Shown here piece after piece: positions 8,195-17,382 of a stretch of DNA of 60,997 nucleotides (position 1 is its first letter; each line of letters starts with the position of its first letter). Made by a program: the position numbers and the translations under genes. The DNA comes from Candidatus Hinthialibacteria bacterium OLB16 (GTDB taxonomy: Bacteria > Hinthialibacterota > Hinthialibacteria > OLB16). The notes beneath the pieces were generated by a model. It did no database searches, was not told where the DNA came from, and saw only the letters and a list, made by a program, of their open reading frames with translations. The stretch is from assembly GCA_001567115.1 (NCBI GenBank), contig LMZT01000141.1, forward strand, positions 1-60,997, written 5' to 3'.

Positions 8195-9753
8195 CGTCTC
8201 CCCAGGGCCTTCTCAGGAATGGAGCCTAACAATGGGACTCCAAGAAATTTCTGGACATCATGGGCTGTCTCGATCGAATGATTGAGGACCTCCCTCAGAA
8301 CTGCCAACCCGACACCCAGGCCGACCCCCATCAAAAGCCCCACCAGGACATGGATCACATGATTTGGGCCGGAAGGCCCCAGGGGCTTGCGGGCATGATC
8401 GGATATTTTGACCTCGGCGATTTCGTTGGCAAACTTTCCTGTCGTCTGTGCGGTGCGGGCACGTTCTTTGGCGAAATCCAGCTGGGCACTGATCCGGTTT
8501 TTCTCAGCCAGCAGGTCATTGTATTCCTGGCGGATGGAAACGAACCCGGAGAGCTGATCGTTGATGTTTCCCTGAGCCTCAGAAAGTGTCTTGATATCCT
8601 CTCGATTGGCTTCGAGCAATGGGCGCAAGCGGACCAGTTCATCGAGGATCTGGTTGTGGCGCGGGTTGACCACACTCAGCTTGGCGGCGATGGTTTCCGG
8701 CTCCAGCTGGCTGAGGGCGGCCTGAGCTTCCTCGATCTGTTTATCCAGTGTCTCGAGGCGTTTTGAGCCTTCCTTCCAGGTCCCTGTCAGGCTGGTGCGC
8801 TGCAGCTGGAGCTGATCGAGATAGGATTTGATCTGGGTGTACTGCGGATTGGAGGCCACCTGGGTGGTCGAAGCGATTGTGGGAGGTTCCTTCTTGAGCT
8901 GTTCTTCGAGAGCCTCGATATTGCGTGTCAGGCGCCCTTCATCCCGTTTGGCGTCACGCAGTTCGATTTCGATCCGATCGGCCTGTGCGCGCAGAGATTC
9001 GAATCTTTGAGCAATATCCGGGATTCCATGCTGGGCAAGAAATGTGGTGATCTTTCCATCGATCTTTTCGAGCTCTTCCTGAATTTTGCGAGCTTCGTCC
9101 TCATAACGGCCCGAGAGTTGGTTGGCCTGGCTGGCGATCCGCTCCTGAACCGCGATGACATATTCCTCCGCCAGGGTATTCGGGATTGTGGCGGCCAGGT
9201 CGGCATTCGGCAGGATCGCGGTAATGGTTATAAAATTCGCATCCATGACCGGCTGGATGGAGAGAATGTTTTCTTTGAGTATCCGGATCGCTCCAGTGAC
9301 ACGATCCGCCGATGGAGTTTCCTCACCGAGAAGCGATGCCATGCGGGTATCCAGGCGCAGGACCTCCACCACACGTTCCAGCATCGTATCGCTCCGCAAT
9401 AACTGCACCTGGTCGTTCAGCAGATTTTTCTGGCGTTCAAGGCTGGCTGTCGGAGCCAGGGCGGCCAGCTCGTTGGGCTGGATCTGGACAGTTGCAGTCG
9501 CCTGGTACCAGGGAACCGAAACCATGGTGTAAGCCACTGCCAGTGAAACAGAGAGGATTGGCGGAATGATCAGTGTCCATTTGTATTTGAATATAAGGCG
9601 GGCGACATCTCTCAAGGTGATTCCATGTGGAACACCAAACTTTCCGAAACGCGCAGATGGGGCAAAAGCTGGAAGAGGTTCCTTTTGAGGGGGAACCTCT
9701 GGTGCAGCCACATCCTCGGGTGGGAACGTCTTAAGAAAATCTTCGCTTGACAT
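8191..9753 (-). CDS. Wzz/GumC-type polysaccharide co-polymerase
   Basis: A 520-residue inner-membrane protein that sets chain length of an exported polysaccharide and activates its partner kinase. A roughly 60-residue cytoplasmic Pro/Ala-rich leader is followed by TM1 (around KWTLIIPPILSVSLAVAY), a Wzz domain, a long periplasmic coiled coil (about residues 190-430, rich in Glu, Lys, Gln and Leu) and TM2 (VIHVLVGLLMGVGLGVGLAVL). The proline-rich stretch KPLGPSGPNH before TM2 is typical. It has no kinase domain of its own; the kinase-like gene follows with a 4-bp overlap. The SLBB exporter lies 40 bp upstream. Confidence 0.9.
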   Translation of the reverse strand: MSSEDFLKTFPPEDVAAPEVPPQKEPLPAFAPSARFGKFGVPHGITLRDVARLIFKYKWTLIIPPILSVSLAVAYTMVSVPWYQATATVQIQPNELAALAPTASLERQKNLLNDQVQLLRSDTMLERVVEVLRLDTRMASLLGEETPSADRVTGAIRILKENILSIQPVMDANFITITAILPNADLAATIPNTLAEEYVIAVQERIASQANQLSGRYEDEARKIQEELEKIDGKITTFLAQHGIPDIAQRFESLRAQADRIEIELRDAKRDEGRLTRNIEALEEQLKKEPPTIASTTQVASNPQYTQIKSYLDQLQLQRTSLTGTWKEGSKRLETLDKQIEEAQAALSQLEPETIAAKLSVVNPRHNQILDELVRLRPLLEANREDIKTLSEAQGNINDQLSGFVSIRQEYNDLLAEKNRISAQLDFAKERARTAQTTGKFANEIAEVKISDHARKPLGPSGPNHVIHVLVGLLMGVGLGVGLAVLREVLNHSIETAHDVQKFLGVPLLGSIPEKALGRR

Positions 9754-9793
9754 TATCCAATAGTATATGGATCGATCGGTTTTCTTCCAACGA

Positions 9794-11407
9794 TCAGGGA
9801 TCCGGATTCGGAATTACATTGTTCTGCGCTGTGCTGGTGTTTGTCAGGCCCCAGTTATTCTTCCGCAGGGAGCTGAACCGCTCATGCACAAACCAGGCAT
9901 CCCATGTCGTCAGGTATGTCTCCAGGGCCGGCTGAATCGCGCTGGCGTAGAGCTGGACAAACTCGGCCACTTTGGCGATGAACTTCTGTGGAACAAAGAT
10001 GATATCGCCGCTCTGGACTGGCAGGTTGGCGGCCAGGCTGCCTCGCTCGATTTCCTTCATGCTGACACAGGAGTACAGGGGAACTCCTGTATTGGGGCGA
10101 ATCAGGAGGATTTGATCGCGTTTGGCGGTCGGGCGGACACCACCGGCCCCCAGGATGGCCTCCAGGATGCGTGTGTCGTCGGTAATGGGAACCACTCCCG
10201 GGACCAGCACCTCCCCGAATACATACACCAGCTTGGCTTCCTGCGGGATATAAATGATATCTTCGGGCTGAACTGCAATATCCTCGGTGAGAACCTCCTG
10301 GTCTTTGAGGCCTTTCAGGTTCTTGGTAATGATTTCACGCCCCCGGTCGGTTGTCCGGATAATCCGGATCCGGCCCAGGTCTCCATGCGGCACCGGTTGC
10401 CCGGCACGGAAGACCGAGGGGAATCCGCCCGCGGTGACAATGCTTTGCAGCAGGGTGGTATTCCGGAAATGTGGATACACCCCCGGATTCGCGACTGCGC
10501 CGAATACATAATACGACTTGCTGCCCACAGAGGTGACCACCACATTGACTTCCGGTTCAATCAGGTGCTCCTTGAGGCTCTGCTCAAGGGCGTCTTCAAG
10601 CTGGGATGGCGTTTTTCCAGCCGCATTGATTTCGCGGATCAGAGGGAAACTGATGAATCCATCCGGGCGAACCACGAGTGCACGGGAGAGCTCAGGCATT
10701 TCCCACACAGTTACATCGATCCCGTCACCCGGCCCCAGGCGGTAGCTCCCTTCGCCGGCCTCTTGAACGGCTGGTTCGTCTACCGGGACCATCTCGGTCT
10801 CAGAAACCTCCGGGTTCCATTCCTCGGGCAGAGGCCTGGATTCGATGGTTGTGCTTGTTGATGGAATACCCTCATTCGTCCAGGGACGGTCGGCCGAAAA
10901 TTCTGTAACAGGAGAGCCAGTCACTTCTGAACTCTTTCTTTCCGGAAGGGAAGGGGCCGGTGCTGTGGTTCCATTCTCCGGCAAGGGTGCCCAGGGATCG
11001 ATCACCTGGGGTGATTCAGCTTGATTCGCGGGAACCGGGGTTCCGCTCTCCAGGGCAGTAATCAGCCGGTCCCCGATCTGATTCACATCTTCCGGATTGG
11101 GTGGGGTAGGCTCTCCATTGAGAACGACATGGGAGCTGCGTGCAGCGGCTTTGGTTGCGGTGGAATTGGCTGAATTGAGCTCAGGGCCGACAATGCCCCC
11201 TTTGGTTTTCGCCGGAGATTCTTCGACCAGCTGCGCGGGCCTGAGTGTGACTGCGGGTTTGAGGCCCGTGTCAGTCGTTTCCGAAAAGAGGTCCTGGCGG
11301 ACTGCGCTGCATCCCGCCAGAAACAGGAGGAGCATCAGCAGGATGATGCCGGCATGAAGCCAATGGCTCTGGGAAACCCCGATAGACTTTTCCATCCCTC
11401 TCCCCAT
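9794..11407 (-). CDS. Wza-like polysaccharide export lipoprotein with SLBB domains
   Basis: A 537-residue outer-membrane exporter. A type II signal peptide ends in LLFLAGC (Cys33). About 190 residues of low-complexity Pro/Ser/Thr/Glu-rich sequence follow, then a polysaccharide-export domain (YRLGPGDGIDVTVWEMPELS) and at least two SLBB repeats (YYVFGAVANPGVYPH and VYVFGEVLVPGVVPI). The N-terminal low-complexity spacer is longer than in E. coli Wza. Two ATG codons lie at 11407 and 11395; both have purine-rich upstream sequence. It heads a three-gene unit with wzz and the kinase-like gene, so it should export the polymer they regulate. No C-terminal barrel-spanning helix is obvious. Confidence 0.88.
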   Translation of the reverse strand: MGRGMEKSIGVSQSHWLHAGIILLMLLLFLAGCSAVRQDLFSETTDTGLKPAVTLRPAQLVEESPAKTKGGIVGPELNSANSTATKAAARSSHVVLNGEPTPPNPEDVNQIGDRLITALESGTPVPANQAESPQVIDPWAPLPENGTTAPAPSLPERKSSEVTGSPVTEFSADRPWTNEGIPSTSTTIESRPLPEEWNPEVSETEMVPVDEPAVQEAGEGSYRLGPGDGIDVTVWEMPELSRALVVRPDGFISFPLIREINAAGKTPSQLEDALEQSLKEHLIEPEVNVVVTSVGSKSYYVFGAVANPGVYPHFRNTTLLQSIVTAGGFPSVFRAGQPVPHGDLGRIRIIRTTDRGREIITKNLKGLKDQEVLTEDIAVQPEDIIYIPQEAKLVYVFGEVLVPGVVPITDDTRILEAILGAGGVRPTAKRDQILLIRPNTGVPLYSCVSMKEIERGSLAANLPVQSGDIIFVPQKFIAKVAEFVQLYASAIQPALETYLTTWDAWFVHERFSSLRKNNWGLTNTSTAQNNVIPNPDP

Positions 11408-11718
11408 TTTCCCCTTTCGGTCCTGTTTTCCCCTCGGACCGCTTTGAATATTAGATCACAACTATCTCATAAATCAAGATATAAACTCTCCAAGTCAGAA
11501 AATTTATTAAGAATCATCGGCCAAATTGTTGAAAAGTGAAACAAAAATAGATAATCGCAGGGTCTGAGGGTTTCTCGGCGGATCAACCCAAGGCTGAAAG
11601 GTCTGCCTTCCGAGCTGAGATTTGGTATAGTCTTGAACCGCACCTATGTCATGGGGGCCTTCAATCCTCTGGATCCCGTCATGGACATAAAGCCCGAAAG
11701 CACAAGGAGGCAGATCTT
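11408..11718. promoter_or_regulatory. Divergent intergenic region with candidate promoters
   Basis: This 311-bp gap between the capsule unit (minus) and the phosphoesterase (plus) is AT-rich in its left half. Plus-strand candidates are TTGTTG (11526-11531) with GATAAT (11550-11555, 18-bp spacer) and an extended minus-10 TGGTATAGT (TATAGT at 11626-11631). A 6-bp inverted repeat, CGGTCC with GGACCG, lies near 11422-11446 and would fold in the leader of the minus-strand unit. No ORF in it is credible. Confidence 0.3.
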
Positions 11719-13821
11719 ATGTATCGTCAGCTATTTTCAGTGGTGGTCTTTTTCCTTTTTATCGGCCAGCCTTGCATGGGTGAGGCAAGCCTGCGGGTTG
11801 GCCCATACTTGCAGAACTTTACCCCCAACTCGATCGTCATCATGTGGGAAACCGACAAACCCTGCGAGGGCTGGGTGGAATATGGTTCTTCAACCGCCCT
11901 GGGACAGAAAGCGGAAGGTGTGGCGACCTGCACCCATGAAATTGAAATCAAAGGGCTGGAGCCAGCGACACGCTACTACTACAAGGTTGTCTGGGAGGGG
12001 GGAGAATCCGACACGACCTGGTTCAAGACCGCACCCCCGATCGGCCATCGAAATTTTCGTTTTGTGGCTTATGGAGATTCACGCTCCGACTTTGTGACTC
12101 ATTCAAAAATCGCCCAGCGGATCATCGAAATGGATCCGGCTTTTGTGATCAATTCAGGGGATCTGGTTCAGCGTGGCCAGGATTACTCCCAATGGAAGCC
12201 GCAGTTTTTCGAGCCTCTTCAACCCCTCATCAAAAATGTCTGCATCTTCACAGTACTCGGCAACCATGAAGGGAATGCGCCGCAGTATTACCAGTATCTC
12301 TCGCTTCCAAAGAATGGCGGGAATGAAGCCTGGTGGTCCACCGATATCGGAAACATTCACCTGGTCGGGCTTGACAGCAATGCGGGTTACAATGCCACCG
12401 CGCCGGGTTCACCCCAGTATGAATGGCTCAAAAATGACCTGGCTTCCACCCGGCAGGAATGGATCATTGTGACCTTCCACCATCCCATGTTCAGCTTCCA
12501 TCCCACACGTGGAGTCAACCAGGTGCGATGGGACTGGCAGCCGCTTTTCCAGGAGATGGGAGTCGACCTGGTCCTGGTGGGGCATGACCACCACTATGGC
12601 CGGACTTTCCCCATCGGCCCTTTCACCAATGATCCCGCCCGCGGTGTTGTTCATATTACCTCCGGGGGCGGTGGCGCCAACCTTTACCCGGTGCATGATT
12701 TCGGCTACTCGGCTGCGCGCCGCACCACTTACAACCTGGTTGTTCTGGATGTGGAGGGAGACCGCATCATCGGCAGGACACTGGACCATCTCGGCAATGG
12801 CCTGGACTCGTTTGTGATCGACAGGAAAACCCCGGTTACCGCGGAAAATTTCATTTCCTATGAAATGATCCAGATGGAAAAAGAAATATCCGGCCAGATC
12901 GCCGAAAAGCCGGTTGAAGAAATACGCTCTCCCACACAAACCCTGAAAACAAGCCTGAACAGTTCAGTGGTTTTTGGTTCAACTGTGGCGGCAACAGTCT
13001 CCCGCATTGGAGAATCCGCCTGGAAGATCAAAGCAAATCCATCCAAATCAGTTCTCCCTCCACAAACCCCCCTGAAGCTGGAAATCAAAGCCCAGAAGGA
13101 CAATCCTGAAGCCCCGGTTTTCCCATTGCCGGAGGTGAACCTCAAGATTGCTGCGGATGCCTCATCCCGCGATTATCGGGCGCCGATCCTCGGCTTCCGG
13201 AATACAGATATCAATTTCATGCCCTTCCGTGTGTCCCAGCCAGCCACCCTGGCAGTTCCGGCCACCTCACGTGAACTGCTGATCGATGGGGTGCTGACTG
13301 CTGAGGAATGGGCCTCCTCCCTCGAGGTGAAAAACTTTTACGAAACCCGAACCACCCAGAAAGGAATGAATGGTGTCAAAGTCCACCTGCTGATCCAACC
13401 TGACAAAGAGATCCTTCTGGTCGGTGCTGAGATGGAACAATCTCAGGCGGTTGTTCGAAAAGTTCCCTATGACCGCGCAGATGATGTCTACCTTGAAAGG
13501 AATGAGCATTTCGTCGTCAGACTGTCGGATGGCGGAACGATCTGGCATTTCCTGGTCTGCCCGAATAACTTCGGTGCCGATATTCGAGGTGCTGAATCGG
13601 ACTGGGATGCGAATGGGTTCAAGTTCGCAGGCATCCCATCCGAGACTGGCTGGACTGCCGAGATGGCAATTCCTCTCAAAGAGCTGCCAACCGATCTCAG
13701 CAACCTGAAAATCAACCTGTCGCGCTTCGATCTGGCAAATGTCGAAATCGTGGAGTGGTGCCCGACTTATGGTGAAGGGAAAGAATCCGCGGAACTCTTT
13801 GGAAAGCTAAAATCCGATTAG
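11719..13821 (+). CDS. Secreted metallophosphoesterase with purple-acid-phosphatase layout and CBM9-like tail
   Basis: A 700-residue exported protein. A signal peptide (1-20) is followed by an FN3-like purple acid phosphatase N-terminal domain (about 25-105, VGPYLQNFTPNSIVIMW) and a calcineurin-type domain with all metal motifs in order: YGDSR, NSGDLV, GNHE, FHHP and GHDHHYGR. The middle region (about 370-510) is linker-like. The last 190 residues begin ELLIDGVLTAEEW and resemble the CBM9/DOMON-like sugar or heme binding fold. AGGAGG lies just upstream of the ATG. A likely role is scavenging phosphate from extracellular esters, perhaps while bound to polysaccharide. Substrate is not known. 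Confidence 0.88.
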   Translation: MYRQLFSVVVFFLFIGQPCMGEASLRVGPYLQNFTPNSIVIMWETDKPCEGWVEYGSSTALGQKAEGVATCTHEIEIKGLEPATRYYYKVVWEGGESDTTWFKTAPPIGHRNFRFVAYGDSRSDFVTHSKIAQRIIEMDPAFVINSGDLVQRGQDYSQWKPQFFEPLQPLIKNVCIFTVLGNHEGNAPQYYQYLSLPKNGGNEAWWSTDIGNIHLVGLDSNAGYNATAPGSPQYEWLKNDLASTRQEWIIVTFHHPMFSFHPTRGVNQVRWDWQPLFQEMGVDLVLVGHDHHYGRTFPIGPFTNDPARGVVHITSGGGGANLYPVHDFGYSAARRTTYNLVVLDVEGDRIIGRTLDHLGNGLDSFVIDRKTPVTAENFISYEMIQMEKEISGQIAEKPVEEIRSPTQTLKTSLNSSVVFGSTVAATVSRIGESAWKIKANPSKSVLPPQTPLKLEIKAQKDNPEAPVFPLPEVNLKIAADASSRDYRAPILGFRNTDINFMPFRVSQPATLAVPATSRELLIDGVLTAEEWASSLEVKNFYETRTTQKGMNGVKVHLLIQPDKEILLVGAEMEQSQAVVRKVPYDRADDVYLERNEHFVVRLSDGGTIWHFLVCPNNFGADIRGAESDWDANGFKFAGIPSETGWTAEMAIPLKELPTDLSNLKINLSRFDLANVEIVEWCPTYGEGKESAELFGKLKSD

Positions 13822-14181
13822 GACTCTGAAAGCATCTGAAAAAAGAATTCATGCGCAATTCTGCGAGGCTGACGAAAAACATCCTGTTTGTGCAGAATGG
13901 TTTTCTACCGTATTTTGTATCTATATTTATGGAATATCGTCAGTTGGGGCAATTTACTCTATATATGAGCCTTTTCTTTGATAATACCTGTTCAATACTC
14001 ATGATAAGCGACCCTTCACCGAATTTATCCAGTGTGAATATGAACGAATATTAGATATTTAACACTTCGTGCCCTCTGGGAGCGCAATGAATTCATAAGA
14101 TCATTTTAAAAAGAATGGTTAATGGTTTAAAATTCTGATAGATTAAAATAATAGGGAATCATAACCACTCGACCGAAACCG
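13822..14181. other. AT-rich intergenic region, no gene seen
   Basis: A 360-bp gap, clearly richer in A and T than its neighbours. A 67-codon open frame at 13851-14054 has no ribosome binding site, ordinary composition or recognisable similarity, so I do not call it. The stretch likely holds the promoter of the downstream recombinase gene; several TATA-like hexamers are present (for example near 13962 and 14145) without a convincing minus-35 partner. Confidence 0.4.
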
Positions 14182-15115
14182 ATGCGACGAGATACTGCCA
14201 TTCAGAGTTTTCTCGATTACCTGGTGACTGAGCGTGGCCTTGGCCTGCGCACCTGCCAGGCTTATGGCAGTGATCTGCAGAAAGTTGCCACCCATTTTTT
14301 CGGTGAAGATTCACCCGCTCGCTGGCAGGACCTGAGCACCGAACACCTGATCGCCTATCTCGATGAACAGAGAAAAGCAGGGCAGAAGCCGTCATCGATC
14401 GCCCGCTGCCTGGCCTCCTTGCGTGGGTTTTACCGTTTCCTTGTCGATGAGGGTGTTGTCGGCAAAGACATTACTTCCGATCTTCAGAACCCCCGTGTCC
14501 GCAGGCCTCTTCCACAGACATTCTCCGAAAACGATGTCATCCGCCTGATCGAGGCCCCGGATTGTGAGACACCTTCGGGATTGCGGGACCGGGCTTTGCT
14601 GGAGCTGTTGTATGCCTCGGGCCTGCGCATCTCGGAGGCCTGTGGTCTCCGGCCGGATTCGGTTCACTGGGCGGGCGATTATCTGGTGGTGATGGGGAAG
14701 GGAAAAAAGAGCGCATCGTTCCCATTCACCAGCGCGCCAAAGCGGCGCTTCAGGAATACCTTCAAAATGGAAGGGCCGCCTTTGATCCTGAAAATCGCTG
14801 CCCCACCCTTTTGTCGGCACCCGCGGGAAGCCCCTCTCGAGGAAGACTGTATTCCGGCGTTTGAGGACCTATGCGTTGCAGTGTGGCCTGCGGCACCTTC
14901 CATCACCTCATGATTTTCGTCATAGTTTCGCCTCTCACCTTCTCGAAGGAGGTGCCGATCTCAGAACTGTCCAGGAGCTGCTCGGCCATTCTGATATTTC
15001 GACCACACAGATTTACACACACCTTTCCGGCAAAGCGATTCAAGCCACCCATTATCGTTATCACCCCCGTTCGGGGAGAAAATATCCGTCTGAGTGCAAT
15101 AACAACGGTGATTAA
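14182..15115 (+). CDS. xerD: Tyrosine recombinase XerC/XerD (two frameshifts)
   Basis: A Xer-type site-specific recombinase that would resolve chromosome dimers. The N-terminal SAM-like DNA-binding domain (about 1-105) and the catalytic Arg in LRISEACGL are in the first frame. After GKGKK the frame fails; adding one A to the A-run at 14703-14708 restores [19 protein letters not shown] second shift occurs in the T-run at 14809-14812; adding one T restores [15 protein letters not shown] and leads into the last frame with [22 protein letters not shown] (His, Arg, His, Tyr catalytic set). The repaired protein has the usual Xer length of about 310. Two homopolymer losses in one gene suggest sequence error rather than decay, since all catalytic residues survive. 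Confidence 0.85.
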
Positions 15116-15136
15116 TTCCATCTAGGAGGATGTATC

Positions 15137-15997
15137 GTGCCCCAGAAAATTCTGGTAGTTGATGATGACAAAGAAATTACGAGGCTCATCGAGTATGACC
15201 TGCAGGAAGAAGGTTTCTCGGTCCAGACAGCCATGACCGCACGGGCGACACTGCAGATGGTTTCCGAAAGCCGCTTCGATATGGTAATTCTGGATCTGAA
15301 ACTGCCCGACCAGGATGGACGTGAGGTCCTGCGTGAATTGAAACAGAATCCTGACACCAGTTTTATTCCTATCCTGGTTCTTTCAGCACGTGCAGGAGAG
15401 GCGGATCGTGTGGTCTGCTTCGAGCTGGGCTGCGATGATTATGTGGTCAAACCATTCAACCATCGTGAGCTGGCGCTCCGCACCAAAGCCATCCTGAGGC
15501 GACTCAACCCACCTCTGGACACAGCTGGAGTCATGACCTTTGCGGATCTGGTCCTCGATACAACCCGCCGGCAGATCATTCTTTCCGGCAAGGTGCTTTC
15601 GCTCACACCGATTGAATACCGGCTGCTTGTGTTCCTGGCACGCCGCAAGCGGGTGGTTCAATCGCGTGATATCCTGATCCGTGAAGTCTGGCGTCAGAAC
15701 CCCAATGATGTCGAAAATCGCCTGGTCGATACCCACATCCGCCGTCTTCGCAAGAAACTGGGCCACATGGATTTCATTATCCGCACCCGCCATAAAAAGA
15801 AGGAAGAGCGGCGTCTGCGCCTTGAGGGCGGTGGACAAAACATCAAGGATGACGACGATGCGATTTGCGGATACTTCTTCGACCCCCCCGAGGAGGGATT
15901 GGTCGGATATTCTCGGGAGCCAGTTGAAGCGGATGAGGATTATGAAATTTCAACTGATGAAGACAGTCCGATCACAGAGGCTCAGTATCGCCAGTAA
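15137..15997 (+). CDS. OmpR/PhoB-type response regulator with charged insertion
   Basis: A 286-residue two-component regulator. The receiver domain (1-120) has the acidic pocket VVDDD, phospho-acceptor Asp in VILDLKLPD and VVKPF lysine. The winged-helix domain (about 130-225) has SLTPIEYRLL and VDTHIRRLRKKLG. Normally IRTxxGxGYRF follows at once; here FIIRTR is followed by about 25 highly charged residues (HKKKEERR, then KDDDDA) before GYFFDPPEE, and an acidic tail. GTG start with AGGAGG at 15125-15130. No histidine kinase gene is adjacent, so it is an orphan here. Its target is unknown. Confidence 0.87.
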   Translation: MPQKILVVDDDKEITRLIEYDLQEEGFSVQTAMTARATLQMVSESRFDMVILDLKLPDQDGREVLRELKQNPDTSFIPILVLSARAGEADRVVCFELGCDDYVVKPFNHRELALRTKAILRRLNPPLDTAGVMTFADLVLDTTRRQIILSGKVLSLTPIEYRLLVFLARRKRVVQSRDILIREVWRQNPNDVENRLVDTHIRRLRKKLGHMDFIIRTRHKKKEERRLRLEGGGQNIKDDDDAICGYFFDPPEEGLVGYSREPVEADEDYEISTDEDSPITEAQYRQ

Positions 15998-16111
15998 CAG
16001 GCCGGTTTTTCCGGCGGGACTATTGGTTATGATGGGATGATCAAAACCTGCAGGTTCGGAATGCCTTCTCAGCTGTCCGAATGATGCGGCATATTGCATG
16101 AACAGCACTGA

Positions 16112-16147
16112 CCCCAGGCCGATCTACCCCCCGGCCTGGGGTTTTTT
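16112..16147 (+). terminator. Intrinsic terminator after the response regulator
   Basis: A perfect 10-bp GC-rich stem (16112-16121 with 16132-16141), a 10-nt loop and six T (16142-16147). It ends the xer/response-regulator unit. Confidence 0.92.
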
Positions 16148-16332
16148 ACGAGGGTGGCCATCCGGGAGAGTCTACCCAAAAACCGGCCAAGGGAGTAATA
16201 TCCATTTTTGATTATTGACTCCCGTATGCCGGGTCAGCAATGAACCCGGGGTCACTGGATCCTCAACCGATGCAGGAAAAGGTTCCTTCATTCCCCGAGA
16301 AACAGAAATAGTTGTTTAAGGTGCCAAAAGCG

Positions 16333-17361
16333 ATGAAATCGTTCAAGTTTCCATGGATAGTGTTGTTCATTATCATTGCGGTGGTTGGTCTTGATGCAGT
16401 TTATTCGGCGATCGAACGTCGGCCGCTGCCATTTCAGACCCAGTTTCCGGACGACTTCCCGACCCTGGATGCTCTCCAGTTCGTCGATACCCGCCAGAAG
16501 CGGATAAAGGGTGAAGAATTCCTCGGCCAGGCAGTCCTGATTGTCTTTTTCGATCCAGGCTGCTCCAAGTGCACAGTAAAACTTCCGACCATCGATAAGA
16601 TTCGCCAGACCTTCGCGGAAGAAGGCCTGACAGTGATCGGAATGTCATCTTCGGGTGGTGGAATCAGCAGCATCGCCAGCCAGTATCCACTGCCCTGGAT
16701 CTGGGCCACCAACAGTCCGGGTCTCAAACATAAACTCCACAGCGGGAAAACATTCGAGCTGTTTCTTTTCGACCGTTCCGGGAAGATCGCTTACCGGTTT
16801 GGGACCGACCATCGCAACTGGAAACTGCACCTGGAGCTCGGAATCGGTGCGGTCGTCGAACGGGCGCTGGATCTCAGCGACCTGCCGAATGATTTTGTCG
16901 GCTCCCAGGTGTGCGGTGTCTGTCATCAGGAGGAATACAAGCAGTGGGAACAGACAGCCCATGCCGGAGGATATGACACCCTGGTGCAGAGCAGGAACAC
17001 CAACCGGCCTGAATGCCACTCCTGCCATGTCACCGGTGAAATGGGCCGCAAATCCCGCCCCTGGTCGCAGACACCGAAAGAACTTCAGGAAATCGGATGT
17101 GAGGAGTGTCATGGTCCTGGCGGGCCACACCGGACCAAGCCATTTGCCGAGGCGAGTCTTTACAGCACCCGGGAAGAATCCTGCAAGCGTTGCCACAATC
17201 CCGAAACAGCGGGTTGTGTTGGATCCTGGCCAGAGCCAAAATGGGATTATTCTGCTGCTTTGAAGAAGGTCGCTCATGGAACAGCCCATGGGGCCACTCC
17301 CAGCCCGGCTGCACCCCCCAGCAGCGCGACTCAGTCTGTTCCATCGGCTACTGGAAACTGA
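16333..17361 (+). CDS. Redoxin-tetraheme cytochrome c fusion
   Basis: A membrane-anchored, periplasmic protein of about 342 residues. An N-terminal signal anchor (about 5-25) precedes a thioredoxin-like/TlpA-AhpC domain (about 40-165) with a GCSKC redox pair (Cys77, Cys80). A multiheme c-type domain follows with four CxxCH motifs near 194-198, 228-232, 256-260 and 284-288, in the cytochrome c-554-like arrangement (first motif CGVCHQEEYKQW). A Pro/Ala/Ser tail ends it. The frame opens at a TTG (16312), but ATG 16333 gives a proper signal sequence. Likely roles are thiol or heme-dependent electron transfer in the periplasm; partner and substrate are unknown. It is followed closely by a zinc-ribbon/TPR gene. 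Confidence 0.85.
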   Translation: MKSFKFPWIVLFIIIAVVGLDAVYSAIERRPLPFQTQFPDDFPTLDALQFVDTRQKRIKGEEFLGQAVLIVFFDPGCSKCTVKLPTIDKIRQTFAEEGLTVIGMSSSGGGISSIASQYPLPWIWATNSPGLKHKLHSGKTFELFLFDRSGKIAYRFGTDHRNWKLHLELGIGAVVERALDLSDLPNDFVGSQVCGVCHQEEYKQWEQTAHAGGYDTLVQSRNTNRPECHSCHVTGEMGRKSRPWSQTPKELQEIGCEECHGPGGPHRTKPFAEASLYSTREESCKRCHNPETAGCVGSWPEPKWDYSAALKKVAHGTAHGATPSPAAPPSSATQSVPSATGN

Positions 17362-17382
17362 GAAAGGGTATCGAATGATACC

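Noticed and set aside
9767-10861. 364-codon open frame on the plus strand
   Set aside because: It lies antisense to the SLBB exporter gene, lacks a ribosome binding site and its translation resembles no family.
13851-14054. 67-codon plus-strand ORF in the AT-rich gap
   Set aside because: It has no ribosome binding site and no recognisable features.
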